In this document: one piece after another, positions 36,601 through 47,197 of the stretch
How the letters are laid out: each line of letters starts with the position of its first letter
Position numbering within the stretch: position 1 is the stretch's first letter
Notes under the pieces: model-generated
Database searches by the model: none
Told to the model about the DNA's origin: nothing
What the model saw: only the letters and a program-made list of their open reading frames with translations
NCBI GenBank assembly: GCA_023515745.1
Contig: JALECJ010000007.1
Span: forward strand, 806,001-870,000
Reading direction: 5' to 3'
Source of the DNA: Amoeboaphelidium protococcarum
Taxonomy: Eukaryota; Aphelidiomycota; Aphelidea
DNA length: 64,000 nucleotides
Made by a program: the position numbers and the translations under genes

Positions 36601-37158
36601 CTTCTTTTGTAGTAGTAGTAGTAGTAATAGTCACTGCAGTCTAAATAGTAGCCTTAGATTGGGAAAACTTAATCAACTTTAAATTTATTGCAATTATAGC
36701 AACAGCTATAATAAGGTGGTTAATTGGGTGGTAATTTAGCTAGATCGGCCAGTAGCAACATCCAACTTCCGCTGAATTTTAGTGGTATTTCAGGCAATAG
36801 TAATAACGCGCTCGGAAATATTGGTCTCTCTAACAGTGGTGCTAGCTCCGGTTTAGACTTGAATAATCTTAGTGCGCTGTTGGGAGCACAAAGCTCTGCG
36901 GGTCAAGGTGTTAATCCTCAACAGATTTGGAATTCAAATCAGATGGCGGCTCAGTAGCTGCCTCAATCTCAGCTCTCATAATCAGCCTCTAACGCCAATT
37001 TTAGCAATAATCAGGCAATGTAGAATCTTTTGCGGCAGTAGATTTTGTTGCAGTAATAATAACTGTAGCAGCAGAGTTTCAATCCAACAGCTTAATCCTC
37101 CGGTGGTAAGGCCAAAGGTGGCGGGAAGAAAGGTAAAAAGTAGTAGTAAAAGCAGTGA
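33649..37158 (+). CDS. SPT20: Spt20, SAGA coactivator subunit
   Basis: Structural subunit of the SAGA histone acetyltransferase complex, nuclear. A single exon of 1,170 codons gives 1,169 residues. The N-terminal SPT20 domain (about residues 100-310) contains EYHQFGPELLKLL and FYEGGIVVELI, the family hallmark, with NPSPLVGRSLN after it. The last two thirds are low-complexity Gln/Ser/Asn with long polyglutamine runs, for example at 36,290-36,480. These runs are written almost entirely as TAG and TAA, so the gene would look hopelessly broken in the standard code. The C-terminus is basic (GGKAKGGGKKGKK). Gln-rich tails are usual in Spt20 homologues. The start ATG precedes a short His run. Confidence 0.9.
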
Positions 37159-37261
37159 TTTGTGAGCAAAGTAATATAATGTTAATTGAAAGTAGGGCTT
37201 AAAGTTTTTAAGTTGCAAATATTTGATAGAAATACCGTTTATAATCTGTCAATAGCACTAT

Positions 37262-39750
37262 TCATAGATTCTTTTGCAATGGTCCCTGCAGAGAGAGGGA
37301 AGACTATTCCTGGTCCTACTGGCGCATCAAAGTGCCTAAAGTGAAATTTCGACCTCTTCTCGTTGGACTTATACTATTACTAAAACCAGTGTCTTGACCC
37401 TCAGCGGCCTTGTTTAATTCAGAATTAGATACGCTTAATATTCCTGCCGTCGACGTTAGCACTAGATCATCATCTGAAGACGCCCGACCGTCCCCACCCC
37501 TCCACGGAATCCATTTATTGTACTCCACCGTTGGAGATTAGGTGATATGTGCAGACTTGGAGGATGAAGAGTTATTACTTTATAGCGACAGAGTATGTAC
37601 AGTCTTAAGCAGCTTCTTTCCCTTCTATCGTTGTACAATTTATCCGGCAGAAGATTGAGCTGTTTGATACTACTGCTTTTATTGTTACATCACTTTCTAG
37701 TCATCCGACGAGCGCAGAGATTCATTAGATCCTAGTGCTTTAATGTAATTTTAATACATTCGACCAGACTAAAATTCAATATTCTGTGCAGTTTTAACCT
37801 TGTACAAATATCCTTTAGGCCTACTGAGACGACTCAATCCATTCAATTTCCTGATCATCTACTCCTACACAACGGTAAAGTGATGGTGATTATCATTCTG
37901 CTCTGACAGCCTCTTCTTAAATAACAATCCAGTTCTAGAAAATTCAAATAGAGGATCGCTATTGTCAGCAGCAACCGCACTACCAGAATCCAGCGCATCA
38001 TCAGTTTTATTCTCATCAGACACCAATTAAATTCCACTGGCCACCGCGAATAATTTATGCGGCGTAGTTATACTGGGCTTGCGTTTTGTAAACTAGCTCT
38101 ACTCAGACGACGATGAGATACCAGCATTAGGAGTCTATATATCAGGCTGGTAATTAGCACTAGAGCGTCTACTCTTTATGGCAGCCAGACTGGACACTCG
38201 ACTAGACATGCTGCTGGTCAAACTTTCAGACAACCCAGACAATTTAGAGCCGAGAGATAACTTCAAGGTGGAGTGGGTAAAATTTCTACCCAGCCTGCTC
38301 CGCACATTATGATCCTCTTCATTCTCATTATCAGTTAGCTAAATTACACCAGATGCAACGGACAATCTTCTGTTAACCTATGCCAGCTGCTTGCGAGATG
38401 GACTTTACGGGAGGCCATGAGGAGATGGCACATCAGCAACTGACGTCTCTGACTAATTGTAGCTAGAAGTCAACGTGGACGGCTTTGTAGAGTGATACGA
38501 ACCACTTTATTCGCTGTCTTTCTTCAACTTTAGCCACTGCTCTCTATTACTACTCACACCTTCGATCATATACTTAATGGAATCAATAGTGGAGCATCCA
38601 AATATCTGCGTACCAAATTTCTCCATCTTCTCCAGGTATGGCTTCACAATAAAATCACCAAAGCTCAATGCCATCTCCACCTGCTTCGATATATACTGCT
38701 TCCTTACGTACTAATCTGTCTAATCCAAAGTGGAAGAAGACGTGAAGATTTACTATTATTACTGTAATATTTAATACTATTGCTATAGTTATGGAGTATC
38801 TTGTACTGCATTCGGTCGATTCATGTTGGGTGATATGGGAAGACCGAGATACTATTCCAAATCACCCTGAGCATAAAATTCAGTCTAGACCATATCTGAC
38901 CATTGCTTAGCCAGCGGAAACTACCGACAAGGATTAGAAATATCGGCACAATGAAGGATAGAGCAGAGCAGTAATTTTTTACAGGCGTATAGAGAACTTG
39001 GATTATCGCGAGACACTTCATAATCATTGAGGATACTCTTGATGTTGTAGTGGTATTTCATATCGGTTGCCAGAATCATTTCATACATCAACTACTCCTA
39101 CTACCATCTTTCTTTACAACTCTGAAGAATTCCAGCTTGGCGAGATAACTTTACACAGTAAGCAGCGGAGAGAACCTCAAGCACAGACTCTTCCCCAGTC
39201 AGCATTGCGAGATCAGTCTCAGCATTCACATGGAACAGATTATTTAATCCCGGATGGCCAACATCATGACATAAGGCAGCCAACATGAGCATAATGCCAT
39301 CAATTTCACTTAATTATACATTGACACGATTATTCATATCATTATCTTTATTGTTCTCGCAGTTCCCAAAAGATTATTACAACTTTAGAAAATCTTGGAA
39401 TATGATGAACGATACTAAAGTGACATCGACTGCATGTTCAAAGCAATGATATGGGACTTGCTGGTATAGAGCTTCTACTGTACTAATGTATTCATGCAAT
39501 TACACCATATTAACTTTTAATACTTGCAATACATTCAGTCGAAGTAAAAGACTAATTACCAGGGCTTTCTATTCATCTCTACTCAAAGTAATGGAATTTG
39601 TATCTAAAGATATATCCAACTTCATCCATTATTCCACTTTCTACAATTATCTAATAAAATAAGCAGGATTATTTATGTGTAAAATATAAAATCCAAAATA
39701 AATTGTACCTATTCAAATTAAGATTATGCTGAAGATAATGATGGCTCCAT
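37262..39750 (-). CDS. Class I 3',5'-cyclic nucleotide phosphodiesterase
   Basis: Hydrolyses cAMP and/or cGMP. Two exons, 39750-39709 and 39640-37262 (68-base intron), give 806 residues. The catalytic HD domain is N-terminal (about residues 25-360). VPYHCFEHAVDV corresponds to the first metal-ligand helix, ALCHDVGHPGLNN is the HDxxHxxxxN signature, and ILHCADISNP supplies the later Asp. The usual ExHH segment is changed: SVLEVLSAAYC stands where relatives have SxLExHH. A Gln-rich insertion follows SPNMNRP, then EQWLKLKKDSEQ near the domain end. The remaining ~450 residues are Ser/Asn/Gln-rich and probably disordered and regulatory. No N-terminal GAF or PAS domain is present. Confidence 0.9.
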
Positions 39751-40241
39751 TCTATCTAATATAATACACTCAAATATGAATAAAAAGTCAAAAACTAACC
39801 AATAAAAACTTGAGGTGTAACAGTCTAATTATAAACACTACAGCTAAATAATAATACTATACACACAGAGAGACAGAGACAGACAATGCACAGTATTAAA
39901 TGGTGAGTGAGAGTGAATAAAGCTGAAACAAACTGAGAAATTCTCTCTCTCTATCTCTTAGTTCGCCCCGCTGATCGCCGCGAAAGAGAGATTTCTCTCG
40001 TTCGTTCTTTCGTTCTTCTCGCCTTTCGGTAATCAGACGGCACTCTAATTTTGCTGATCTCTCTTCTTTCTCCTCTCTTCCTCTTTCTTTTTCAGGGTTA
40101 AAGTCATTATTATCAGTAACGCTGTACTGTAATAAGCTAAGATCCTATTTCACCATCATTCATAGCACTTTTGAGAGTTTTTGATCGGTTGGAAGATTTT
40201 AAAAGTATCATAGTACAACTAAATCTGACGTGTATAGTGCA
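39751..40241. other. Divergent promoter region with CT repeats
   Basis: This lies between the phosphodiesterase (minus) and the RRM gene (plus). A CT-rich run (about 39,940-39,960) and pyrimidine-rich stretches toward 40,100 are the only visible features. Confidence 0.5.
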
Positions 40242-42494
40242 ATGAGCGCGAATAATTAGAATTTACCGCATCAACATCAATAGCAGATGCCTTATTAGTA
40301 GTATCCTTAGCAACAATAGTAGTAGTTTCCTTAGATGCCGTATGGAATGGGACACGGCATGGACGTGTCATCATCTGGTGTGGGCAATGCGTAACATTAG
40401 CCTTATCCTGGTCAGCCCGTGCCCGGTAATATGCCAATGATGCCATAGGGATAGTAATAGCCACAAGGCTAAGGCATTTAGCAGTCTTATCCCGGACAAC
40501 CGATGCATCAATAGTAGTAATAGTTGTACTTCTCACCTGCCTATAATCAGTAGATGCCTTCCTAGTAACAGTAGTAATAGCATCAACCTGACATGCAGAG
40601 TTATTATCCATAACCTGTAACCGGTTAGTAGTAATCATTCTAGTAGTAGCAGACGTGGCCTGGTCAATAAAAGCAGGAGCAACATAACGCGCCATAATAA
40701 TAACAAATGCCTTACTCTGGTGCACCCGTTCCACCCTTTGATCATACCGGTGTCCAGTAGCCAATGTATGGATATCCTCCGGTTCCTTATGGATAGCAGC
40801 AGTAACATCATCATCATGCAGCACCTTATATGCAGCAACCTCAGTAGATGGTGCAAATGCCACCGCAACACCCAGGAGCCAGACCACCCATGTATCCTGG
40901 TCATAATCAGTATTTGCCTTACCCATACCAGCCGTAGATTTAGTAGCCATACTATGGAGCCCCACCAGCTGCCCGCGGCGAATCTAAAGGTCCTAGAAAA
41001 GGTGGAGAAAAGAGCAACGTTGAAGTCCCTGGTAGAAAGCTGTTTATCCGCAACTTTCCTTTTGATACGCCGCACGATGAACTGTAGAAAGTGTTCGCAC
41101 CATTTGGAGATATCAAAGAGTTTTTTGCGCTATCCGACCGCAAAGGAATGGCATTTGTAACGTATTATGATATAAGAGATGCCAAGCGTGCATTATAGAC
41201 GATCTTGGAGGAGAAGATGCAGGTTGGCGGTCGTAATCTGGATGTTCATTACTCTCTGCCCAAAGATGAGGATATGCAAAGTCGTCAATGTGACCGCGAT
41301 AAAAATCAAGGAACGCTGCTGATCACCTTTAAAGATAGTGAGTAACCTCTGGATGATGCCAAGTTGAAGGAGCATTTCGGAAAGTTGAAGTCTTTCAAGA
41401 TTTTGCGCCCGTATAAGCAGCACGCGAACCAGCGCTTCGTCGAGTTTTTTGACTCTCGCGACTGCTAGAAGGCTTATGATGATAATAATCTGCAACCGTG
41501 GTAGGATGGACATCTGGACATGCGTTTTGCTTGGGATATCCCTCTGAGTAAAAGAGCAGATGGAGGTTATGCTGCCGTTGATTTGAGTAAGAAATCTGGT
41601 GGTGCTGGTGGTAGTGGTGGTCGTCATACTTCTAATGCTCCTGCCAGCCGCTTTAATCGTCAACCTTCAAATAATCGTTAGGAGAAAACTGGTGCAAGTG
41701 GAGGAGGACCAGTTAGAGATCATAGTTAGAGCAGACGTCGTGAGAAGGATGACTTCAAGCCTTACAATGTGCTGACGCGTAAGCCACAGCAGAGCAGTGC
41801 TAATCAGAAGAATCCTGTGCATGGGAATGACAGCGCTTCTGCTTCCCAACCACCCAATATTCCTTCTTCCATATTGCCATCCCAAGAAGAGGCTTCTAAT
41901 TAAGCTTAGCAGCTGTTGGCCAATTTGCAGTAAAGCCATCCTGGTCAGTCTTAAGGATATCTGCGAGTGCAATAGCCAACCTAGAGTAATCTACCCATTG
42001 ATATGGCTTCGCTTATTGGGCTGGCGTAGTCATCAGCATCTTCAGCTGCGTCCTCCTCCGTGTAGAGCCCAATGACTGAGAATGCGGATAGCCAGAGCAA
42101 GCCAGCGACTCAGATGAGCTAGTTGTTGTAGATTATGCAAGCTTAGAAGAATCAGCAGTAGCAGCAGTAAGTAGATCGCAAGAATGGATCTTCGGCGGAT
42201 CGTTCGCGTTCCAGAGACTCGGCTAAAGGTCAAGCAGATGACGGAGATAAGTCACCTCATTCAAATGCAACTCGCAACTATTCACTTCGTTCAAAGAGTC
42301 CCGCAAAAGCAGTGTCCAAGTAGTCCTAAAAGACGACATTTTCACCATCACCATCTGGGAGCTCTAGTAAGAGTGAGGATAAGGAAGCCGGCAGTAGCAC
42401 GAGAAGCGTCAGTGTAGAGAGAAGAGTCAATTCTATTGGAGATGTCAATGCATTAGTCAATCAGTTACTGGCGCAGTCTCAACGTCAAAAGTGA
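40242..42494 (+). CDS. RNA-binding protein with two RRMs, Mei2-like
   Basis: A single-exon frame of 750 residues. Residues 1-250 are Gln/Pro/Met/Tyr-rich (MPYQQYPQQQQQQFP at the start), a prion-like domain with a His/Gln patch. RRM1 (about 270-345) has KLFIRNFPFDTP as RNP2 and GMAFVTYYDIRDAKRAL as RNP1. The second, less canonical RRM (about 360-435) has GTLLITF and NQRFVEFFDSRDC. The phrase YDIRDAKRAL and the GRNLDVHYSLPK after RRM1 are typical of Mei2-like proteins, but no third RRM is visible. The C-terminus is Ser/Arg- and Gln-rich, ending LVNQLLAQSQRQK. Probably a post-transcriptional regulator. Confidence 0.85.
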
Positions 42495-42746
42495 GGATTT
42501 TGTTCAGTATACAATCATCCAATCCATAATAATTAATGTCCGTTAATTACTATTGCAGCATCAGCTAGGTGTTTAGATAAAGTGAATTTCCGAAGAATAC
42601 TTTATCAGAAGCTTTTCATTGTAAAAAAGCATCAAGTAAAGAGAAAGTACAAGAGATATACAAGTAGATAACTACACTTCTAGTTACTCATCATCATTTT
42701 CAAACACACAGACGCACACACTTTCTCTTCAGATTTGCAAAATCTA

Positions 42747-44255
42747 TCAGTTATCCACTTGAGGCACTTCAATCTTGATGGGAACAAAATTTTTCAGATC
42801 AATACCCTGCTGTGCATACTACTCCCACATCCACTGTGGAACCAGCTTCGGTATCAGATCCGGTCTTATGCTTAGCTCCATCGGAGTGAAGTTGAACAAC
42901 AACGGCAGAGGCTTCCCATTCGGTAACGTGGTCTCCTACAAGCGCAATTCATCAAAGAAGTGGTGCGTCATGGCTTCGATAGCAGTGAATCGCGACGTTG
43001 GTGTGTATTCCAACAACTTGGCAATTAGTTCCAGGCAATCTGGGGCAGCTCTATTTTTGAAAACTTTCTACCACGGATTAGCTTTGATAGCCGGAAACTT
43101 GAAGTCCGTATAATTCTAATTCATGCTTTTAATCTGCTCCCTGGTCGGAGTGCCAAGAATCTTTATAATTTCCACCAGCTGATCAACTCCACTTTCACCG
43201 GGGAACAGAGGGGTGCCCAAAATCATCTCGGCCATAACACATCCTGCCGACCACACATCAATGGCCGGTGTATAGTCAGTCGCACCAAAAATCAATTCAG
43301 GAGCTCTATAGTAACGGGAGCAGATGTAAGACACATTAGGCTCTCCCTTGATCAACATCTTGGCACTACCAAAATCACACAATTTCAATACACCTCTTTG
43401 AGGATCAAGCAGAAGATTCTGTGGCTTAATATCACGGTGACAGATACCATACGCATGGATGTATGCCAGCGATCTCAGCATCTAGTAAGTGTACAGCTTT
43501 ACAAACAGCGGAGGCATAGGCTATTTGAGTTTAGCATAGTGCCTGCAGGCTTTATAGACAGTCTCTGGTACAAACTCAAGCACCAGGTTCAGAAATACTT
43601 CATCCTTCTTGTCTCCATTGGAGTAGAAAAAGTATCGCAGAGAGACAACGTTGGTGTGATTCAGCATCCTCATAATTTACAATTCTCTATTCTTGAATCT
43701 CTTATCCTGGAGCACCTGTTTAATCGCAGTAAGCTCGCCAGTCTGCACAATCTTGGCTTGGAATACAACTCCGAATGATCCATTACCAACTGGTTTCAAT
43801 GACGTATAACTCAGATCAACATCATTCCCTGACAAGCCTTCTCTGGCAGGCACTGTGAACAACTTGTTAGGATCTACATCAGTTCTAATACCATTGATAG
43901 GCTAAGAGGATTGGTGGAAGTGTGATCCAGCAGTCTACGAGAATGGCTACTGTTACTACTAACCACCAGTCTTGCTCGAGGCTCTTTTCTACTACCCACC
44001 CCCACTGCTACCACCTGCCTGGCTATGACCATAATGATGTTACTGAGGCTGACTATGAGACGTGAGCGGTAAAGACGGATTGCTCTACTATTACTGAAAC
44101 TACAACTACTACTACTATTGCTACTATATGGCAATATTGTTTGAGGAGTTAGCTGGTGGTGGAGCTTTACTAGATAATGATGACGAACTAAAGCTTCCAC
44201 TACCCGAGGCATTTTAAGCCTGCAGCAAATGTGACTATGGTATCTACTAAGACAT
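42747..44255 (-). CDS. GSK3: Glycogen synthase kinase 3 family protein kinase
   Basis: Ser/Thr kinase of the CMGC group, 502 residues in one exon. A Gln/Ser-rich N-terminal extension of about 130 residues, full of TAG codons, precedes the kinase domain (about 145-435). Visible motifs are [12 protein letters not shown] (glycine loop), [16 protein letters not shown] (Lys; strongly GSK3-like), [20 protein letters not shown], and [17 protein letters not shown], whose tyrosine is the activating autophosphorylation site. [19 protein letters not shown] closes the C-lobe. Acts in glycogen, Wnt-like and cell-cycle signalling in relatives. Identity is certain; the long Gln-rich head is unusual. Confidence 0.97.
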
Positions 44256-45315
44256 TTCTATGTTTACACAATCTGTTAAGTGCTACTAAATCAATTAATC
44301 GACAATAACAATCTCTACTTTATAATCCAAGGTCAACAAACTAAATGACACTTTAACCAGTACACTGACTATTAGGGATTAAAATTCCAAGTGATAACAA
44401 CTAACAGTTCAATTACAATTCCAGATACTAGTAATAAACCCAGAAATAAAATCAAAGACTCTGCAAGTGTACAACTTGGTTGACAAGAAGAGGCTCAGTT
44501 TGATGATATCGGCGGATCTATTTATAACAATGCAGCAACTAATGCGAGGTCTTGTGATCAGAAGAAAATCTACTCAGCTCCAAGATTCTATAAAAAAAAA
44601 TATCAGCAACAATATTCCAATCTATCCACTACCACAAAGTTGACCTTCCACAAGAGTCCCGAGTACAGTAGATTGTATGTGTACGCACACAGTTGTTTGT
44701 TCCTTTGTGCTCTTTATGAAATGAACGAGAAACCGGTGAGAAAGTTTTACGCTCGCCGTCGCTCTTTCTCGCGCCGCCTTCATTCTCGCCTTTCGTCAGT
44801 CAGCAGACCAACACACGAACGTTGTTGTTGTTCCCGCTTTCTGGTACTGTCTCACATCAGCTCGCATCACATGATGACCCATGAAGCTGATGATTTTAAT
44901 TTTATTACTCTCGTCGTAGATACTGTAAGGATGTTATTTTGTTTCTAATGTTACTTCTTGTTTTAGGCTTTAATCTAATTGTATTATCACAGCATGTAAT
45001 GTTGAATGCTAACTCCTCACCGTTCAGTAATTGGCAAATCAGACATTTTTATCACGGCTGAATACATTTTTAACGTTCATTCAAACATATTAAACTATTA
45101 GATTGTAATTCATATATTCCATACCGCCAAGATTCAACCATTGAGGAAGCCGCGTGATCGATCAAGTACATTTTCATAATCTCCGTTCCCCTGCTTTGAA
45201 TGAATACGCGTTCTGTTTCTACTTGTTCTTATTCCATTCTTCTTGAATTCTTCTTATTCAGCTTTATCAGTATCTAAAGAGTATTAAATTTAATAATTTT
45301 GAGGATTAAATTAAA
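44256..45315. other. Long divergent intergenic region
   Basis: About 1 kb between GSK3 (minus) and TVP18 (plus). A GC-richer island near 44,730-44,870 resembles a promoter core, with pyrimidine-rich TTCTCGC blocks. A short plus-strand frame near 44,870 could hold an exon with a GTAAGG donor, but no gene can be assembled. Confidence 0.4.
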
Positions 45316-45884
45316 ATGGGTAGTCTTTGGGCAGAAATCTCATCTGGTTCTTTTAATATTTATGCATAATGGTAAGATTGTGAGTTTTGGCTCATTCTGA
45401 ATTTATAAATGCCTCACATTGTCATTTGAATATTAAATTGTAGGCTTGCATTATTGGGCATAATATGTAATTCTCCTGTTTTAATTCGTTTTACTCATCA
45501 TCCCTTCATCAAGAGAATGTCTCATATGTAGTTTTAATTATTGCTGGTATTCTTAATGTCATTGGAGTATTTATAGTATTCGCCATATTGTGCTTTGTGT
45601 TTGCATTTATCGTCCTGCTGCTGGAATTTCCGCTGTTTCGCAGATGCTGTCCGACGAACGGTTTCATTGATCAGATTCTGACCAAGGGGGAAAATCACTG
45701 GTTCCGATTTGGTCTATACCTGGTGCTGGCCACGGTTCTGTGGCTTCACACGTTGATTGGCAGCTCTGCATTGATTATCGTATCTGCTCTTGATCTGACT
45801 CTTGTCACGGCGTGCTATCTCGTCGCTGCTCTCAGGAAGGAGCCTCACAAGGAGACGCTTCTCGCTGGTGGTTAGTCTGTTTGA
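45316..45884 (+). CDS. TVP18: Tvp18-like Golgi membrane protein
   Basis: Three exons, 45316-45371, 45444-45466 (only 23 bases) and 45532-45884, give 143 residues. The spliced N-terminus reads SGSFNIYAQWLALLGIIF, matching the family's opening (short polar head, Gln-Trp, then the first membrane helix). Four hydrophobic segments follow, with the conserved EFPLFRRCCPT after the second, and a tail ending KETLLAGGQSV. Tvp18 localises to late Golgi vesicles in yeast; its biochemical role is unclear. The 23-base microexon is needed to keep the frame and complete the first helix. I am confident of the family. Confidence 0.88.
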
Positions 45885-45988
45885 ATGAATAATGAGATTT
45901 AGTGAAATCATTTCATTTCAGAAAAAGTGGTAAAGTATAGTTTTATATTCAGTTCAGACTATATATATAATCCGCATTATGACTAATA

Positions 45989-46901
45989 TCATAAAACTCC
46001 AGCTTCGCTCTTCAGCTTCTGGATCAAATCATCTACAGACTCAACTTTCTTGCCAGCCTATCGTTTAGGAGGTTCTGCGACACTGTTAATGATCAACTTT
46101 GGCTTCAGCTCGATTTTTAAATCGGCCAGAGAGACACTCTTCAATGGCTTCTTTTTAGCTTTCATTATATTGGGCAGTGTGGCGAAACGTGGTTCATTAA
46201 GACGCAAATCTGTGGTGAGCACAGCCGGCGTCTTTACTTTAACAACCTACAATCCTCCATCAACTTCTCTGGTTACAGTCAAGTCTTTACCTACATACTT
46301 AGCTAAATCATGTCCATATAAGGAGCATTAAGTCATATAAAAATGTAGTGATTAAATACCTGCAACTTCAACTTTACTGGCAAAAGTAGCCTAAGGCCAG
46401 TTGAGCATACCAGCCACCATACCACCAACCTGACCAGCATCATCATCAATAGCCTACTTGCCAAGCAGTAGAATATCTGCCTTCTCCTTCTCAGCGACAG
46501 CTTTCAAGATAGAAGCGACACCGAGCGGCTCTAAAGGTCCAATACCGTCAGTCTCAACGGGGACGTGAATTGCGTCATCCGCACCCATGGCGAGAGCCGT
46601 TCTCAAAGTATCCTGACATGCCTTTGGACCAATCGATACAGCAGTGACATGAGCAGCCAACTTCTTCTCCTTCATGCGGATAGACTCTTCCAAAGCAATT
46701 TCATCAAAAGGATTCATTGAGTGCTTAACACTTGCCGTCTCTACACCTTTTCCATCACTTCGCACCTACACTAGTACCATAATAAGTTAATCGATCAATA
46801 GGCAAGAATCAATATCATCATGTCGTCATTTCCAATCTTACCCTAACTTTGACTGCATAATCAATCGCTCTCTTGCATCCAACAAGTATACGCAGGGTCA
46901 T
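45989..46901 (-). CDS. ETFB: Electron transfer flavoprotein beta subunit
   Basis: Mitochondrial matrix partner of ETF-alpha, carrying electrons from acyl-CoA and other dehydrogenases to ETF-QO. Three exons, 46901-46842, 46765-46360 and 46290-45989, give 255 residues, the standard length. Introns are 76 and 69 bases. Motifs: [20 protein letters not shown] at the start, [34 protein letters not shown] (AMP site region), [10 protein letters not shown] and [10 protein letters not shown]-type sequence ([18 protein letters not shown]). ETF-beta typically lacks a cleaved presequence, as here. Identity is certain. Confidence 0.96.
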
Positions 46902-47197
46902 TACTATTCAATTTTGATGATCAAATTCAAAAAAATATTCCAAGAGTTAAACGCAATAGGAAGGAAGGAAACGGAATCGCAACGTGCTAATGCTGAGAGT
47001 CAAGCTGTCTTTAGGCGAACGGGAACAATCTCTCTCGAAAAACAAACTCCCTGCAGAAAATAGACTGCAGGCGATTACAGAGGGATATAGTCAAAGACGC
47101 GCAGAGACCAACGCGACCGAAAAGCTTTCACTTTTGAGATTCTTCATTCATCAATCAAGAAAGTAGATTCACGCGTGTTTGCATTATAGGGTTATAA

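Noticed and set aside
33649-37158. Reading the SPT20 region as a decayed pseudogene or tandem repeat array
   Set aside because: All breaks are TAA/TAG, no TGA occurs for 1,169 codons, and the SPT20 domain is intact.
40219-41075. Long minus-strand frames opposite the RRM gene
   Set aside because: They mirror the Gln-rich head of the plus-strand RRM protein, which is supported by two RRMs; the minus frames match nothing.
44640-44948. A 102-codon plus-strand frame upstream of TVP18
   Set aside because: It lacks an ATG at its opening, is Arg/Ser/Cys-rich like random promoter sequence, and has no recognisable motif.
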